Positions 15,903 through 23,005 of a stretch of DNA of 32,637 nt are shown here, piece by piece. This DNA comes from CAYLLS01 sp964385015. Lineage in GTDB: Bacteria; Myxococcota; UBA727; JABDBI01. Location of the stretch: NCBI GenBank assembly GCA_964385015.1, contig CAYLLS010000002.1, positions 1-32,637 of the forward strand. The letters are read 5' to 3'. The notes beneath the pieces are model-generated. The model was not told the origin of the DNA, ran no database searches, and worked only from the letters and a program-made list of their open reading frames with translations. The position numbers and the translations under genes are program-made. Numbering within the stretch: the first letter of the stretch is position 1; each line of letters opens with the position of its first letter.

Positions 15903-16214
15903 TTGTTATATATAATTAAAAATAAATACATTAGATTAAATTATTCTAATATTGTTTCTTTTCTTTTTGGAATAAAAAAGTTATATGGTAAGCCGATTAT
16001 AGGTAATAAGACCAACGCAAGCGCCTTCAAATTAACAAATACACAGAGGCGAATTATTTTAAAATTATTATTAATGGGGTTACTATTGATTGGAAGTTTA
16101 ACCTTTCTTGGATGCAATATTGATCCATCTCCCAATCCTACTACATACGAAATAGCTCATTCCGATGAGCAATGGAAGGAATTTTTAGATGGGCAGATGA
16201 GGGGGAATGATTAA
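15903..16214 (+). CDS. Putative small lipoprotein (start uncertain)
   Basis: The convincing part is the second half: a basic stretch (TQRRIILK), a hydrophobic segment (LLLMGLLLIGSLTFLG) and Cys71 in FLGC followed by NIDPSPNP, a plausible lipobox and proline-rich linker. A short acidic tail follows, ending at 16214. The frame is open from a TTG at 15903 without a clear ribosome site; an ATG at 16074 would leave too little basic N-terminus. Small proline-containing lipoproteins in phages are often outer-membrane spanins (Rz1-like), which would be a lysis function. That is an inference, and no endolysin is adjacent. The 200 bases before it contain nothing I can name. Confidence 0.4.
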   Translation: MLYIIKNKYIRLNYSNIVSFLFGIKKLYGKPIIGNKTNASAFKLTNTQRRIILKLLLMGLLLIGSLTFLGCNIDPSPNPTTYEIAHSDEQWKEFLDGQMRGND

Positions 16215-16744
16215 TATAAGGCAGGCAGGATGGGAAAAAAACAATAAAATGTTTTTTTAGTTACTGGCATTATGACCAATAATTAGCAATTTCCTTGGTA
16301 TTGGACAACAATATTCCTGCAGGTGGAGATCTAATAGAGGGTGTGGCAGCAGGGAAATAGTAATTACATAACCAAGTCAACAATGTTTTATTAGCTTAAT
16401 CAATAGGTTAATGATTCATTGTTGATTTGTTATTTAAAAATCTATAACAATAGAAGGTTTAATGGATATATGAAACATTAGTGAGGATGTTTTTTAAACA
16501 ATTGTTTGTGGAACACTATAATCAAATGATAAGATGGCATCAATATAATTATAGATTATTTATTATAAATTATTAAGAAAGATCTAAGTTGATTTAGCTT
16601 ATGAGTTATAAAACAATAATAGTTGCTTTTTTTGTTTTAATAGTTTATGGTATACCTAAGACCCCAACCGGTATTTGCATGTGTATATTAACTTGATACT
16701 ATTAGAGCATGTATAAAGTTAACCTGTCACAAAAAGGTGTACTG
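16215..16744. other. Gene-poor stretch of about 530 bases
   Basis: No convincing gene. It holds a 9-bp inverted repeat, TCAACAATG (16377-16385) and CATTGTTGA (16417-16425), spaced 31 bases, a possible protein or recombinase site. A 31-residue hydrophobic open frame (16601-16696, starting MSYKTIIVAFFVLIVYG) lacks a ribosome site. The start of the stretch, GGCAGGATGG plus A-run near 16220, resembles the leader of the gene at 21081. The region may be a decayed remnant next to the repeat locus. Confidence 0.4.
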
Positions 16745-17053
16745 ATGAATGAAGATGATGTAAGAATATTTGTAGAAAGCATAGACGTAAAAAAAATAAT
16801 TGATGAATGTGATGTAAGAAAAATGGCTAAAGAAATAAATTATAAGTTAATAGTCGAGGAACTCGAAATAGAGAAGTTAATATCAAAAATCCTCATACGA
16901 GAATTAGTTAAATATATCGATATGGATAAAATAACTGAAGAGATTAGAAGCGCAATAAACGATAAACTAAATCTAAAATCAAGCGCAAGGCGTATTAATC
17001 TAAAATCAATATTAAGCAACGCGAAGTTAAAGATAGATGAAAAAATAGAGTAA
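16745..17053 (+). CDS. Nonapeptide-repeat protein, 102 residues
   Basis: The ATG at 16745 follows AAAGGTG; an ATG at 16709 lies further upstream without a site. Residues 9-65 are about six tandem units of nine residues with the pattern [I/L/C/V]-[D/N/E/L]-x-[K/R/D]-[K/L/I]-[I/L/M/V]-x-x-x, for example IDVKKIIDE, CDVRKMAKE, INYKLIVEE, LEIEKLISK, ILIRELVKY, IDMDKITEE. Such units make a regular amphipathic helix or solenoid. The same nonapeptide style occurs in the three repeat genes that follow, so this is likely the least disturbed family member. Role unknown. Confidence 0.6.
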   Translation: MNEDDVRIFVESIDVKKIIDECDVRKMAKEINYKLIVEELEIEKLISKILIRELVKYIDMDKITEEIRSAINDKLNLKSSARRINLKSILSNAKLKIDEKIE

Positions 17054-17058
17054 TCACA

Positions 17059-17428
17059 ATGGAACAGAAGAATATAAAGGAGTTCAAAAAAAAACTTAGA
17101 TAGGCTAATAGATAAAGTTGATATGAGAGAATTATATACACATATCGACATAAGGAAATTAACAATGGAAATCTATAAAAAAGAATTAATTAAAAACATC
17201 AATAGAAAAAGAACAACTAAGAAAATTGAAAAGGCAGCAATGTCTGTGATAGAACGTTCAAAAAAATATGGTTTCCCTATGAATTTCAGATTAAGGCAGT
17301 TGTTTTATCATGAATTAGCAATAGAAAGAAGAAATTATTATGAAAGTTTCCACGCACAAATAAAGATGATGCGCGAGATCAAAGAAACTGGGAACCCAAA
17401 CCTTAAAGTAACATTAAGAGATGTGTAA
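17059..17428 (+). pseudogene. Nonapeptide-repeat gene, copy 1, frame broken at an A9 run
   Basis: An ATG at 17059 opens a frame that stops after 14 codons because of a run of nine A (17086-17094). With eight A it would read straight into the body shared with copies 2 and 3 (NLDRLIDKVDMREL). Without that change translation could only begin at an internal ATG, 17123. The body has nonapeptide units (VDMRELYTH, IDIRKLTME, IYKKELIKN, INRKRITKK-like), then KKYGFPMNFRLRQLFYHELA, which copies 2 and 3 lack, and the tail KETGNPNLKVTLRDV. Decay, ribosomal slippage and sequencing error are all possible. Confidence 0.55.
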
Positions 17429-18000
17429 ATATAATCAATGGCAAGGATATTTTAATGAGAAAAAACTTAGATAGGCTAATAGATAAAGTTGATATGAGAG
17501 AATTATATACACATATCGACATAAGGAAATTAATAATAGAAATCTATAAAAAAGAATTAATTAAAAACATCAATAGAAAAAGAATAACTAAGAAAATTGA
17601 AAAGGCAGCAATGGCTGTGATAGAACGTTCAAAAACAACAGATGCAGAACAAGAAGGAGCAATAGAAAGAAGAAATTATTATGAAAGTTTCCACGCACAA
17701 ATAAAGATGATGCGCGAGATCAAAGAAACTGGGAACCCAAACCTTAAAGTAACATTAAGAGATGTGTAAATATAATCAATGGCAAGGATATTTTAATGAG
17801 AAAAAACTTAGATAGGCTAATAGATAAAGTTGATATGAGAGAATTATATACACATATCGACATAAGGAAATTAATAATAGAAATCTATAAAAAAGAATTA
17901 ATTAAAAACATCAATAGAAAAAGAATAACTAAGAAAATTGAAAAGGCAGCAATGGCTGTGATAGAACGTTCAAAAACAACAGATGCAGAACAAGAAGGAG
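17091..18000 (+). repeat. Three tandem repeats of about 341-371 bases
   Basis: The block starting AACTTAGATAGGCTAATAG occurs at about 17093, 17464 and 17805. The step is 371 bases from copy 1 to 2 and 341 from copy 2 to 3. Copies 2 and 3 are nearly identical for about 200 bases. Copy 1 carries a 57-base segment where the others have 27 bases (ACAACAGATGCAGAACAAGA and on). Each unit carries its own leader (GGCAAGGATATTTTAATGAG before copies 2 and 3). Confidence 0.9.
17455..17769 (+). CDS. Nonapeptide-repeat gene, copy 2, 104 residues
   Basis: Intact frame with a ribosome site AAGGATAT before the ATG. The N-terminal half is four nonapeptide units (VDMRELYTH, IDIRKLIIE, IYKKELIKN, INRKRITKK). 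A linker (SKTTDAEQEGA) follows, whose DNA resembles the start of the gene at 20730. The C-terminal piece ends KETGNPNLKVTLRDV and resembles a TerS segment (NNPQFKESLVIGK). So this small protein seems assembled from parts: a repeat domain plus short scraps of two downstream genes. Function unknown. Confidence 0.55.
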   Translation: MRKNLDRLIDKVDMRELYTHIDIRKLIIEIYKKELIKNINRKRITKKIEKAAMAVIERSKTTDAEQEGAIERRNYYESFHAQIKMMREIKETGNPNLKVTLRDV

Positions 18001-18170
18001 CAATAGATGCAGAAAACTCTATATTAATGAGGGAGTCGGTCAAAATATGGACATTAAATTCACAAGAAGAAGCAATAGCAAGACCATTATGTATGAATAC
18101 AGAAATTTTATTATTAACAGAAATTTTATTATTAGATGCACAAGATGCTTACCAAAAATCTATACTCTAG
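17796..18170 (+). CDS. Nonapeptide-repeat gene, copy 3, fused to part of the gene at 20730
   Basis: The first 70 codons equal copy 2. Then it switches to sequence homologous with the gene at 20730: DAENSILMRESVKIWTLNSQ here against TENSILMGELVKIWTLNAQ there. It ends with DAQDAYQKSI, matching SMDAYQKSI of that gene, with an inserted TEILLLTEILLL duplication between. DNA identity in the shared pieces is high but not perfect, so it is a real diverged copy and not an assembly echo. It looks like a chimera formed by recombination. Confidence 0.55.
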   Translation: MRKNLDRLIDKVDMRELYTHIDIRKLIIEIYKKELIKNINRKRITKKIEKAAMAVIERSKTTDAEQEGAIDAENSILMRESVKIWTLNSQEEAIARPLCMNTEILLLTEILLLDAQDAYQKSIL

Positions 18171-18171
18171 C

Positions 18172-18291
18172 GCTAAAGAAACTGGGGACCCAAACCTTAA
18201 AGAGTCATTGGAAATTGGTAAATTACAGGCTAAAACTACATTGGAAAGAAGATTATGGAGACATACTAATTTAGGGATATTTACATATTTA
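18172..18291 (+). pseudogene. Fragment of a second terminase small subunit gene
   Basis: The frame from 18172 encodes AKETGDPNLKESLEIGK, then LQAKTTLERRLWRHTNLGIF, almost the same as residues about 42-78 of the intact TerS just downstream (KESLVIGKLQAKTTLHRRLW and on). It has no start and runs directly into the TerS start codon out of frame. It is a broken partial copy, probably a product of the same recombination that made the repeat locus. Confidence 0.8.
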
Positions 18292-18292
18292 T

Positions 18293-18843
18293 ATGAGAAA
18301 AAACAATACAGAAGAATTAGCAAAACAAATAACATCCTTAGCTAAAGAAGGGCTTACCGATGAGATGATCGGAGCTGAATTAGGATTAACTCCTAAAAAA
18401 TTTAAATTAAAAATTAAAAATAATCCACAATTTAAAGAGTCATTGGTAATTGGTAAATTACAGGCTAAAACTACATTGCATAGAAGATTATGGAGACATA
18501 CTAATTTAGGGATATTTACATATTTAGCAGCATCATNNNNNNNNNNNNNNNNNNNNNNNNNNNNNNNNNNNNNNNNNNNNNNNNNNNNNNNNNNNNNNNN
18601 NNNNNNNNNNNNNNNNNNNNNNNNNNNNNNNNNNNNAGAAGATTATGGAGACATACTAATTTAGGGATATTTACATATTTAGCAGCATCATATTTGGGCA
18701 TTAAAAAAGATATTCACAAAAATGAGTTCATGGGTATTTTACAAAAAATCATAGAAACAGCAGATAAAAAAACAAAAAAAGATCTTGCGGCATCTGTAAA
18801 AATGGGTGAAGTATTGAACTATGACAAAGAGCCAAGCATATAA
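18293..18843 (+). CDS. Terminase small subunit (interrupted by an artificial N gap)
   Basis: The N-terminal 45 residues contain a helix-turn-helix (ELAKQITSLAKEGLTDEMIG, then LGLTPKKFKLKI) typical of DNA-recognising small terminases. A central KESLVIGKLQAKTTLHRRLW segment and a C-terminal helix (GILQKIIETADKKTKKDL) follow. The gene overlaps TerL by 23 bases, the normal order. The frame is broken only by the N run. Sequence on each side repeats the same 55 bases; removing one copy and the 100 N (155 bases) restores one frame of 131 residues, from 18293 to the stop at 18841-18843. A good ribosome site is not seen. TerS selects the packaging start. Confidence 0.8.
18482..18691. other. Assembly gap with identical 55-base flanks
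   Basis: Bases 18482-18536 and 18637-18691 are identical, with exactly 100 N between. The length equals the 55-base end overlap of the whole contig, so both look like k-mer-sized overlaps left by one assembler. The gap is probably not real sequence. Confidence 0.9.
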
Positions 18844-20272
18844 ATATATTTTTAAAAAATTAAAGCAAAACAATATAAACATAAATTCTATAAGGGAACA
18901 AGATTTAAGAAAAGCATTAATTCATGATTTTCAATTTGCATATGGATATTATGCGCCACATAAAAAACAAAAAATATTTCATAACCTTGGAAAATCTGCA
19001 AAGGTGAGATTATTTTTAGCAGGAAACCGGGTTGGAAAAACCCTATGTGCCTGTGCTGAGGTTGCTATGCACACCACGGGAATTTACCCAAAGTGGTGGG
19101 AAGGATATCAGTATAGCAACCCAGTTGAAGCATTGGTAGTAGGGGTTACGGCGCAAACAACACGAGATGTTTTGCAACAAGAAAAATATATTGGCAGGGC
19201 TGGAATTAATTTAGGTTTAATTCCAGAACATCTTGTTTTAAAAAAAACAATGATAGGCGGCATAGCTGGTGCCGTGGATACATTAACTATTCAACATATA
19301 TCTGGTGGTTATTCAACATTATCATTTAGATCATCAGATCAAGGCAGCGCTAAATTTCAGGGATTATCTAAAGATATAATTCATTTTGATGAAGAAATGC
19401 CACTAGATTTATTTACTGAAGCATTAACTAGATTGGTATATTTTAAAAAAAAAGCTAAATCAATGATGTTAATTACAATGACTCCAATGCGAGGCATGAC
19501 TTTATTTTTAGAATCATTTTTAAAAGATAAAAAAGAAGGTATTGTAAATAATAATATGGTATATTTACAAGCTTCATGGTCTGATAATCCATATTTATCA
19601 ACAAAACAACAAGATGAAATGATTAAAAATTTACCAGAACATGAAACTAAAGCTAGAATAATGGGGATCCCTCATTTAGAATCTGGACTTGTATATCCAG
19701 TAAATTTAGATAAAGTATTTATAGAACCAATTAAATTAGCCAATAATTCAAGTTTAGTGTTTAGTATGGATTTCGGGTGGAAAAATCCAACAGCAGTATT
19801 ATTTGCAGCACTTGATATTCATAGTGAAAATATATACGTATACAAAGAATATTATGTGGTAGAAAAAACACCTTTTGAACATTCTCAAACATTAATAAAA
19901 TTTGGATGTAACGTTATGAATGGGGTATGTGACCCATCTGGTTTTTATTCATCTCAACATGATGGTAGAAATTTTATAGAACTGTATAGAGAAGCTGGGA
20001 TCCCATTTTTATATAAGGCTAATAATTTAAAAGAATTTGGCATAATGAATGTATTACAAAAATTAAAAAATGGTTCATTGAAAATATTTAATAATTGTAA
20101 TCAGCTTAAAGCAGAAATGCTATTATATCATCGTGACAAAAACGGTGCCCCAATAAAAAAACATGATCACCTAATGGATTGTCTAAGATATATTGTATTA
20201 TCAGGCAAAATCTATGCTAACAACTATGAAACCTTAGTTAAGAGCATCAATGTTGGCCTAGACATATCTTAA
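18821..20272 (+). CDS. Terminase large subunit (packaging ATPase/nuclease)
   Basis: The ATPase part has Walker A GNRVGKT at residues 68-74 and Walker B IIHFDEE at 186-192, with the catalytic Glu. The nuclease part has an RNase H-like fold with MDFGW (D317), CDPSG (D371) and DHLMDCLRY (D449/D453) as metal ligands. The length of 483 residues is normal for P22-type TerL, which packages by headful from pac sites. This agrees with a circularly closing assembly. The gene overlaps TerS and is followed after 98 bases by the small-protein cluster, not by portal as in P22; the portal lies on the other strand. Confidence 0.95.
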   Translation: MTKSQAYKYIFKKLKQNNININSIREQDLRKALIHDFQFAYGYYAPHKKQKIFHNLGKSAKVRLFLAGNRVGKTLCACAEVAMHTTGIYPKWWEGYQYSNPVEALVVGVTAQTTRDVLQQEKYIGRAGINLGLIPEHLVLKKTMIGGIAGAVDTLTIQHISGGYSTLSFRSSDQGSAKFQGLSKDIIHFDEEMPLDLFTEALTRLVYFKKKAKSMMLITMTPMRGMTLFLESFLKDKKEGIVNNNMVYLQASWSDNPYLSTKQQDEMIKNLPEHETKARIMGIPHLESGLVYPVNLDKVFIEPIKLANNSSLVFSMDFGWKNPTAVLFAALDIHSENIYVYKEYYVVEKTPFEHSQTLIKFGCNVMNGVCDPSGFYSSQHDGRNFIELYREAGIPFLYKANNLKEFGIMNVLQKLKNGSLKIFNNCNQLKAEMLLYHRDKNGAPIKKHDHLMDCLRYIVLSGKIYANNYETLVKSINVGLDIS

Positions 20273-20370
20273 AATATCCAAAATATCATAATTCATTACA
20301 ATAATCAGTAATTCCGTTCTATCCAGGGGATAAGTAAAATATAATTTTTATTTATCTATGGAGGAATTAC

Positions 20371-20691
20371 ATGACTTTAGAACAACAAAGTGATGACATA
20401 ACTGAAATAACTTTCAGATCAGGTCGATTGTTTTACAACGATTTAGACAAAACAAGATCAAACTATTATAAAACAACAAAAGAAATATTAGTGAATAGAA
20501 TGATCACAGCAAGTGCTCATACTAATCAATTAGCAACTGCAGCTCAAGAAAAAGCTCGTCAAATCTATACATTAATTTACAAAAGAAACGATGCTTACGC
20601 TAAAAAATCCTTATCTCTTCAAATGATGGGACTAGGTAGATTATACGATAAAATCAGCAGCGTTGAAACTAAAGACCCATATGGCGGGTAA
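20371..20691 (+). CDS. Small helical protein 1 of the cluster, 106 residues
   Basis: A strong ribosome site, GGAGGAATT, precedes the ATG. The core is a pair of alanine-rich helices (ILVNRMITASAHTNQLATAA, then RQIYTLIYKRNDAYAKKSL) and MMGLGRLYDKI. No signal peptide. The pattern Tyr-x3-...-Asn/Gln-rich helix-...-MG-x-x-x-LY faintly recalls RebB-type R-body proteins, but I cannot confirm that. It heads a run of seven genes of 85-111 residues with short spacing, so they are likely one operon expressed with or after the terminase. Confidence 0.6.
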   Translation: MTLEQQSDDITEITFRSGRLFYNDLDKTRSNYYKTTKEILVNRMITASAHTNQLATAAQEKARQIYTLIYKRNDAYAKKSLSLQMMGLGRLYDKISSVETKDPYGG

Positions 20692-20729
20692 TTTAAATAA
20701 ACTTACAAATAACAGGATAATAGAATAAT

Positions 20730-21041
20730 ATGGCTTCAAAAGTAGTAAATTCAAAAACAACAGATACAGAAAACTCTATATTAATGGGGGAGTTGGTCAA
20801 AATATGGACATTAAATGCACAAGAAAGAGCAGCGGACCAAGAAAGATATGCTAATACAATGTCCAATAACTTAGTGGCTCTTGAGGCTTCTGTGCAAGCA
20901 AACTCAATGGATGCTTACCAAAAATCTATAGCAGATGCACCTTTAGACCCATTGCTACAAGCTGATGCAGCCGGTTATGCCAATGTTGCTTCCTTGACTG
21001 AACAAAAACAAGGTATTTCAGCAGAAAACTCAGCAAAATAA
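20730..21041 (+). CDS. Small helical protein 2 of the cluster, 103 residues
   Basis: The start follows AGGATAA. The product is Ala/Gln/Asn-rich and almost wholly helical: VNSKTTDTENSILMGELVKI, then LNAQERAADQERYANTMSNN, then SVQANSMDAYQKSI. Pieces of this gene recur, diverged, inside copy 3 of the mosaic locus (about 18008-18165), so it has been a donor in recombination. The opening VNSKTTD resembles the VNSQITD start of RebB-family proteins; this is suggestive only. No known catalytic motif. Confidence 0.6.
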   Translation: MASKVVNSKTTDTENSILMGELVKIWTLNAQERAADQERYANTMSNNLVALEASVQANSMDAYQKSIADAPLDPLLQADAAGYANVASLTEQKQGISAENSAK

Positions 21042-21080
21042 TAATATAAATACTTAATAATATAATAGGCAGGATGGAAA

Positions 21081-21416
21081 ATGCAAAATGATAATTTCTA
21101 TAAATTGGTTGAACAGTCTATAGTAAAAGAATTCTTGATATCTTCAGGTGAGACAATAGCTTTAAATAAATCCAGCCTATCATATTTTAAGGTAGCATCG
21201 GACGTATTAATAAATAATATTATACAAACTAATGGTATATATTCACAACAAAGATCTTATGCAGCAAATAGATTTTTTAATTCAAATGGGCATGGATCCA
21301 AGACAATAACAATAAAATCAGAACCTGCTCCTATCCCTAAAAAGGATAACGGAGCTAAACCACAAGCTCCAGTAGCTCCTGTTGAGGATACAACTGGTGT
21401 AAGCGACATAGTATAA
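21081..21416 (+). CDS. Small helical protein 3 of the cluster, 111 residues
   Basis: A helical core of about 70 residues (SYFKVASDVLINNIIQTNGI, then YSQQRSYAANRFF) is followed by a basic, then Pro/Ala-rich, flexible tail (KPQAPVAPVEDTTG). The core has the Tyr-x3-Ala ... Asn ... Gln-Gln ... Ala spacing also typical of RebB-like helices; I treat that as a lead and not as identification. The leader GGCAGGATGG lies right before the ATG. The tail could be a linker for surface or partner binding. Confidence 0.6.
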   Translation: MQNDNFYKLVEQSIVKEFLISSGETIALNKSSLSYFKVASDVLINNIIQTNGIYSQQRSYAANRFFNSNGHGSKTITIKSEPAPIPKKDNGAKPQAPVAPVEDTTGVSDIV

Positions 21417-21430
21417 TAAGGAGGAATTAA

Positions 21431-21688
21431 ATGCCATTTCTTATAGATCAAGCATTAAATAAATCTAAAGATGGAACTCCAGGGATAGATAAGGTTATAA
21501 GTGAAGAAACAAAGTCATCAAAATCTATTATTAATGGTTTAAATAAATCTATAGAATTTATAAATTCAATGACTTTTAGTATAGTTTTGAATAATTATAT
21601 GTCTAAGACCACAGAAGAAATTAATGCCAAAGAAATAGTTGATGCTGATTATGCTAATTGTATTATATCTAAAATTGGGTCTTTATAA
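21431..21688 (+). CDS. Small helical protein 4 of the cluster, 85 residues
   Basis: A good AAGGAGGAATTAA site stands before the ATG, 14 bases after the previous stop. Residues 25-75 are helical (SSKSIINGLNKSIEFINSMT, then YMSKTTEEINAKEIVDADYA). The EINAKEIVDADYAN stretch aligns with EINSKKVKTDADKLYVN in protein 7, which marks the cluster as paralogues. Its TAA overlaps the ATG of the next gene (TAATG), so translation is coupled. Confidence 0.6.
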   Translation: MPFLIDQALNKSKDGTPGIDKVISEETKSSKSIINGLNKSIEFINSMTFSIVLNNYMSKTTEEINAKEIVDADYANCIISKIGSL

Positions 21689-21984
21689 TGCCTGATACAT
21701 TAAATGATTTTAATAAAACTATTGTAGATAAAACAAATACCTTTGTGGAACAAATAAAGAAGATGACTAATGCTTCAACATCTTCTATTATGACTAAATC
21801 ATATGAGGGTACATATAGATCATTTCATGCATCTTTAATAAAAGCTAATGAACGCTATATGACAGCATTAGCTGAAAAAAACCCAAAAGAAGCTGCAGAA
21901 TGGCAAAAATGCATCGCTTATTTATTGAAAATCGAAGCTCAGCATAACAAAAATTATATTGAAATTAAAGCAACACAAAAATAA
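21688..21984 (+). CDS. Small helical protein 5 of the cluster, 98 residues
   Basis: The ATG shares a base with the upstream TAA. The product is fully helical with a serine/threonine-rich middle (MTNASTSSIMTKSYEGTYRS), then KANERYMTALAEKNPKEAAE and WQKCIAYLLKIEAQ. The ALAEKNPKEAAEWQ turn sits where proteins 4, 6 and 7 have their Asp/Ala-rich turn, so it may be a more distant relative. No motif with a known function. Confidence 0.58.
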   Translation: MPDTLNDFNKTIVDKTNTFVEQIKKMTNASTSSIMTKSYEGTYRSFHASLIKANERYMTALAEKNPKEAAEWQKCIAYLLKIEAQHNKNYIEIKATQK

Positions 21985-22010
21985 ACAAACAATAACAAGG
22001 AAATTTAAAC

Positions 22011-22298
22011 ATGACAAATGGACCAGAAATTACTGGAGTAACAGCAGAGCTAGAAGTTAATATATTTGAAAAATTAACTCCTTTATTTACTTCAAGTGTA
22101 ACTTTTACAAAAGGAGTATTGTCTTCTGTTACGTCAATATTCAAATCTTTAAATGGGTTGAACTATGCAGTTCCAGCGGATAAAATTATAATAGATAAAG
22201 CACTTGCGTCTATTTATAAATTAATAGTGGATGATGTACAAAACTCAACAGCAATTAATAATTTTTGGGAAGGTTTTAGTATAGGAGTAAACCCATAA
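22011..22298 (+). CDS. Small helical protein 6 of the cluster, 95 residues
   Basis: Ribosome site AAGGAAAT. The sequence has two helices around a turn: VTFTKGVLSSVTSIFKSLNG and ADKIIIDKALASIYKLIVDD. It is clearly paralogous to protein 7 (SIFKSLNGLN ... ADKIIIDKA against AIFKTINEIN ... ADKLYVNEL). It is moderately hydrophobic but has no single long membrane segment. Adjacent to the terminase block; function unknown. Confidence 0.6.
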   Translation: MTNGPEITGVTAELEVNIFEKLTPLFTSSVTFTKGVLSSVTSIFKSLNGLNYAVPADKIIIDKALASIYKLIVDDVQNSTAINNFWEGFSIGVNP

Positions 22299-22380
22299 CC
22301 CTTAAATAAAAAAAACAATTAATACATAGTTGAAAAGCTATAAATTTATATAAAAACAATTTAAACAAATAGGAATTATT

Positions 22381-22665
22381 ATGTGGGTTCAAATATTTAA
22401 GAATAACAGTGTGTCAGATGAAAACAAAGTAACAATGCATCAAGCATATTCTGAAACAGTACTAATGACAGTTGATGTTGTCTGTACCTTAATCACTGCC
22501 ATATTCAAAACTATAAATGAAATAAATAGTAAAAAAGTTAAAACAGATGCTGATAAATTATATGTAAATGAGTTAGCTGTTACATTGGCTAATTTAGTTG
22601 ATAAAGCTAACGGCAAATTAACATTTGCGATGAATAGTGAAAAAGCTGAAGCACCAATAATTTAA
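22381..22665 (+). CDS. Small helical protein 7 of the cluster, 94 residues
   Basis: The ATG follows AGGAATTATT. The N-terminus is MWVQIFKNNSVSDENK, then a helix (MTVDVVCTLITAIFKTINEI), the Asp/Ala turn (KTDADKLYVNEL) and a second helix (VTLANLVDKANGKL), closely matching protein 6. It closes the run; the hairpin at 22682 follows and may also stop this transcript. Confidence 0.6.
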   Translation: MWVQIFKNNSVSDENKVTMHQAYSETVLMTVDVVCTLITAIFKTINEINSKKVKTDADKLYVNELAVTLANLVDKANGKLTFAMNSEKAEAPII

Positions 22666-22673
22666 TTTTTAGC

Positions 22674-22703
22674 AAAAAAAAAAGAGTAGCCTAAGCTACT
22701 CTT
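22674..22703 (-). terminator. Rho-independent terminator for the tmRNA (reading leftward)
   Basis: On the minus strand, AAGAGTAGC-TTAG-GCTACTCTT is a perfect 9-bp stem followed by a run of T (ten A on the plus strand, 22674-22683). It lies about 300 bases after the tmRNA 3' end and is oriented for it. It may also terminate the small-protein operon arriving from the left. Confidence 0.8.
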
Positions 22704-23005
22704 CTTGAAGAATATGAGTAATGAGTCATATCGTTTATCTTAGTTTAAAACCATATCCCATATGCAAACAAAATGCAAGCATATTTTTATATTGCATATT
22801 ATTTATTTTGTTTTTGCATTACAAACAACAATCTATTACATTTGAATGAATCAGATAACCAGCAAATATTTCTTTAAAACTTTGTTTTTTTTTAATCAAA
22901 GATTTGGTGATAAATATATATCTTTAAAAAAGATGCAAAATATAATACAATTTTTAGAAATTTTTAATACATATATCTTTTAATTTTATTGCATAGTATG
23001 ATTTT
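22704..23005. other. Non-coding 300-base stretch with six ATGCAA/TTGCAT words
   Basis: No gene is seen. ATGCAA occurs at 22762, 22773 and 22933, and its complement TTGCAT at 22792, 22814 and 22989. Six copies in about 235 bases is far more than expected for this base composition. The stretch is otherwise very A+T-rich, so it may be a protein-binding region or an origin. The tmRNA precursor tail would pass through it. Confidence 0.45.

Noticed and set aside
16601..16696. 31-residue hydrophobic open frame
   Set aside because: Hydrophobic enough to be a small peptide gene, but there is no ribosome site or promoter; kept only as a note in the gene-poor stretch.
17091..18000. Tandem repeats as a CRISPR array
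   Set aside because: Units are about 341-371 bases, coding and nearly continuous, with no short repeat-spacer structure.
18482..18691. Two separate TerS halves or a real repeat around the gap
   Set aside because: The flanks are exactly 55 bases and identical, equal to the contig end overlap, and merging them restores a single frame.
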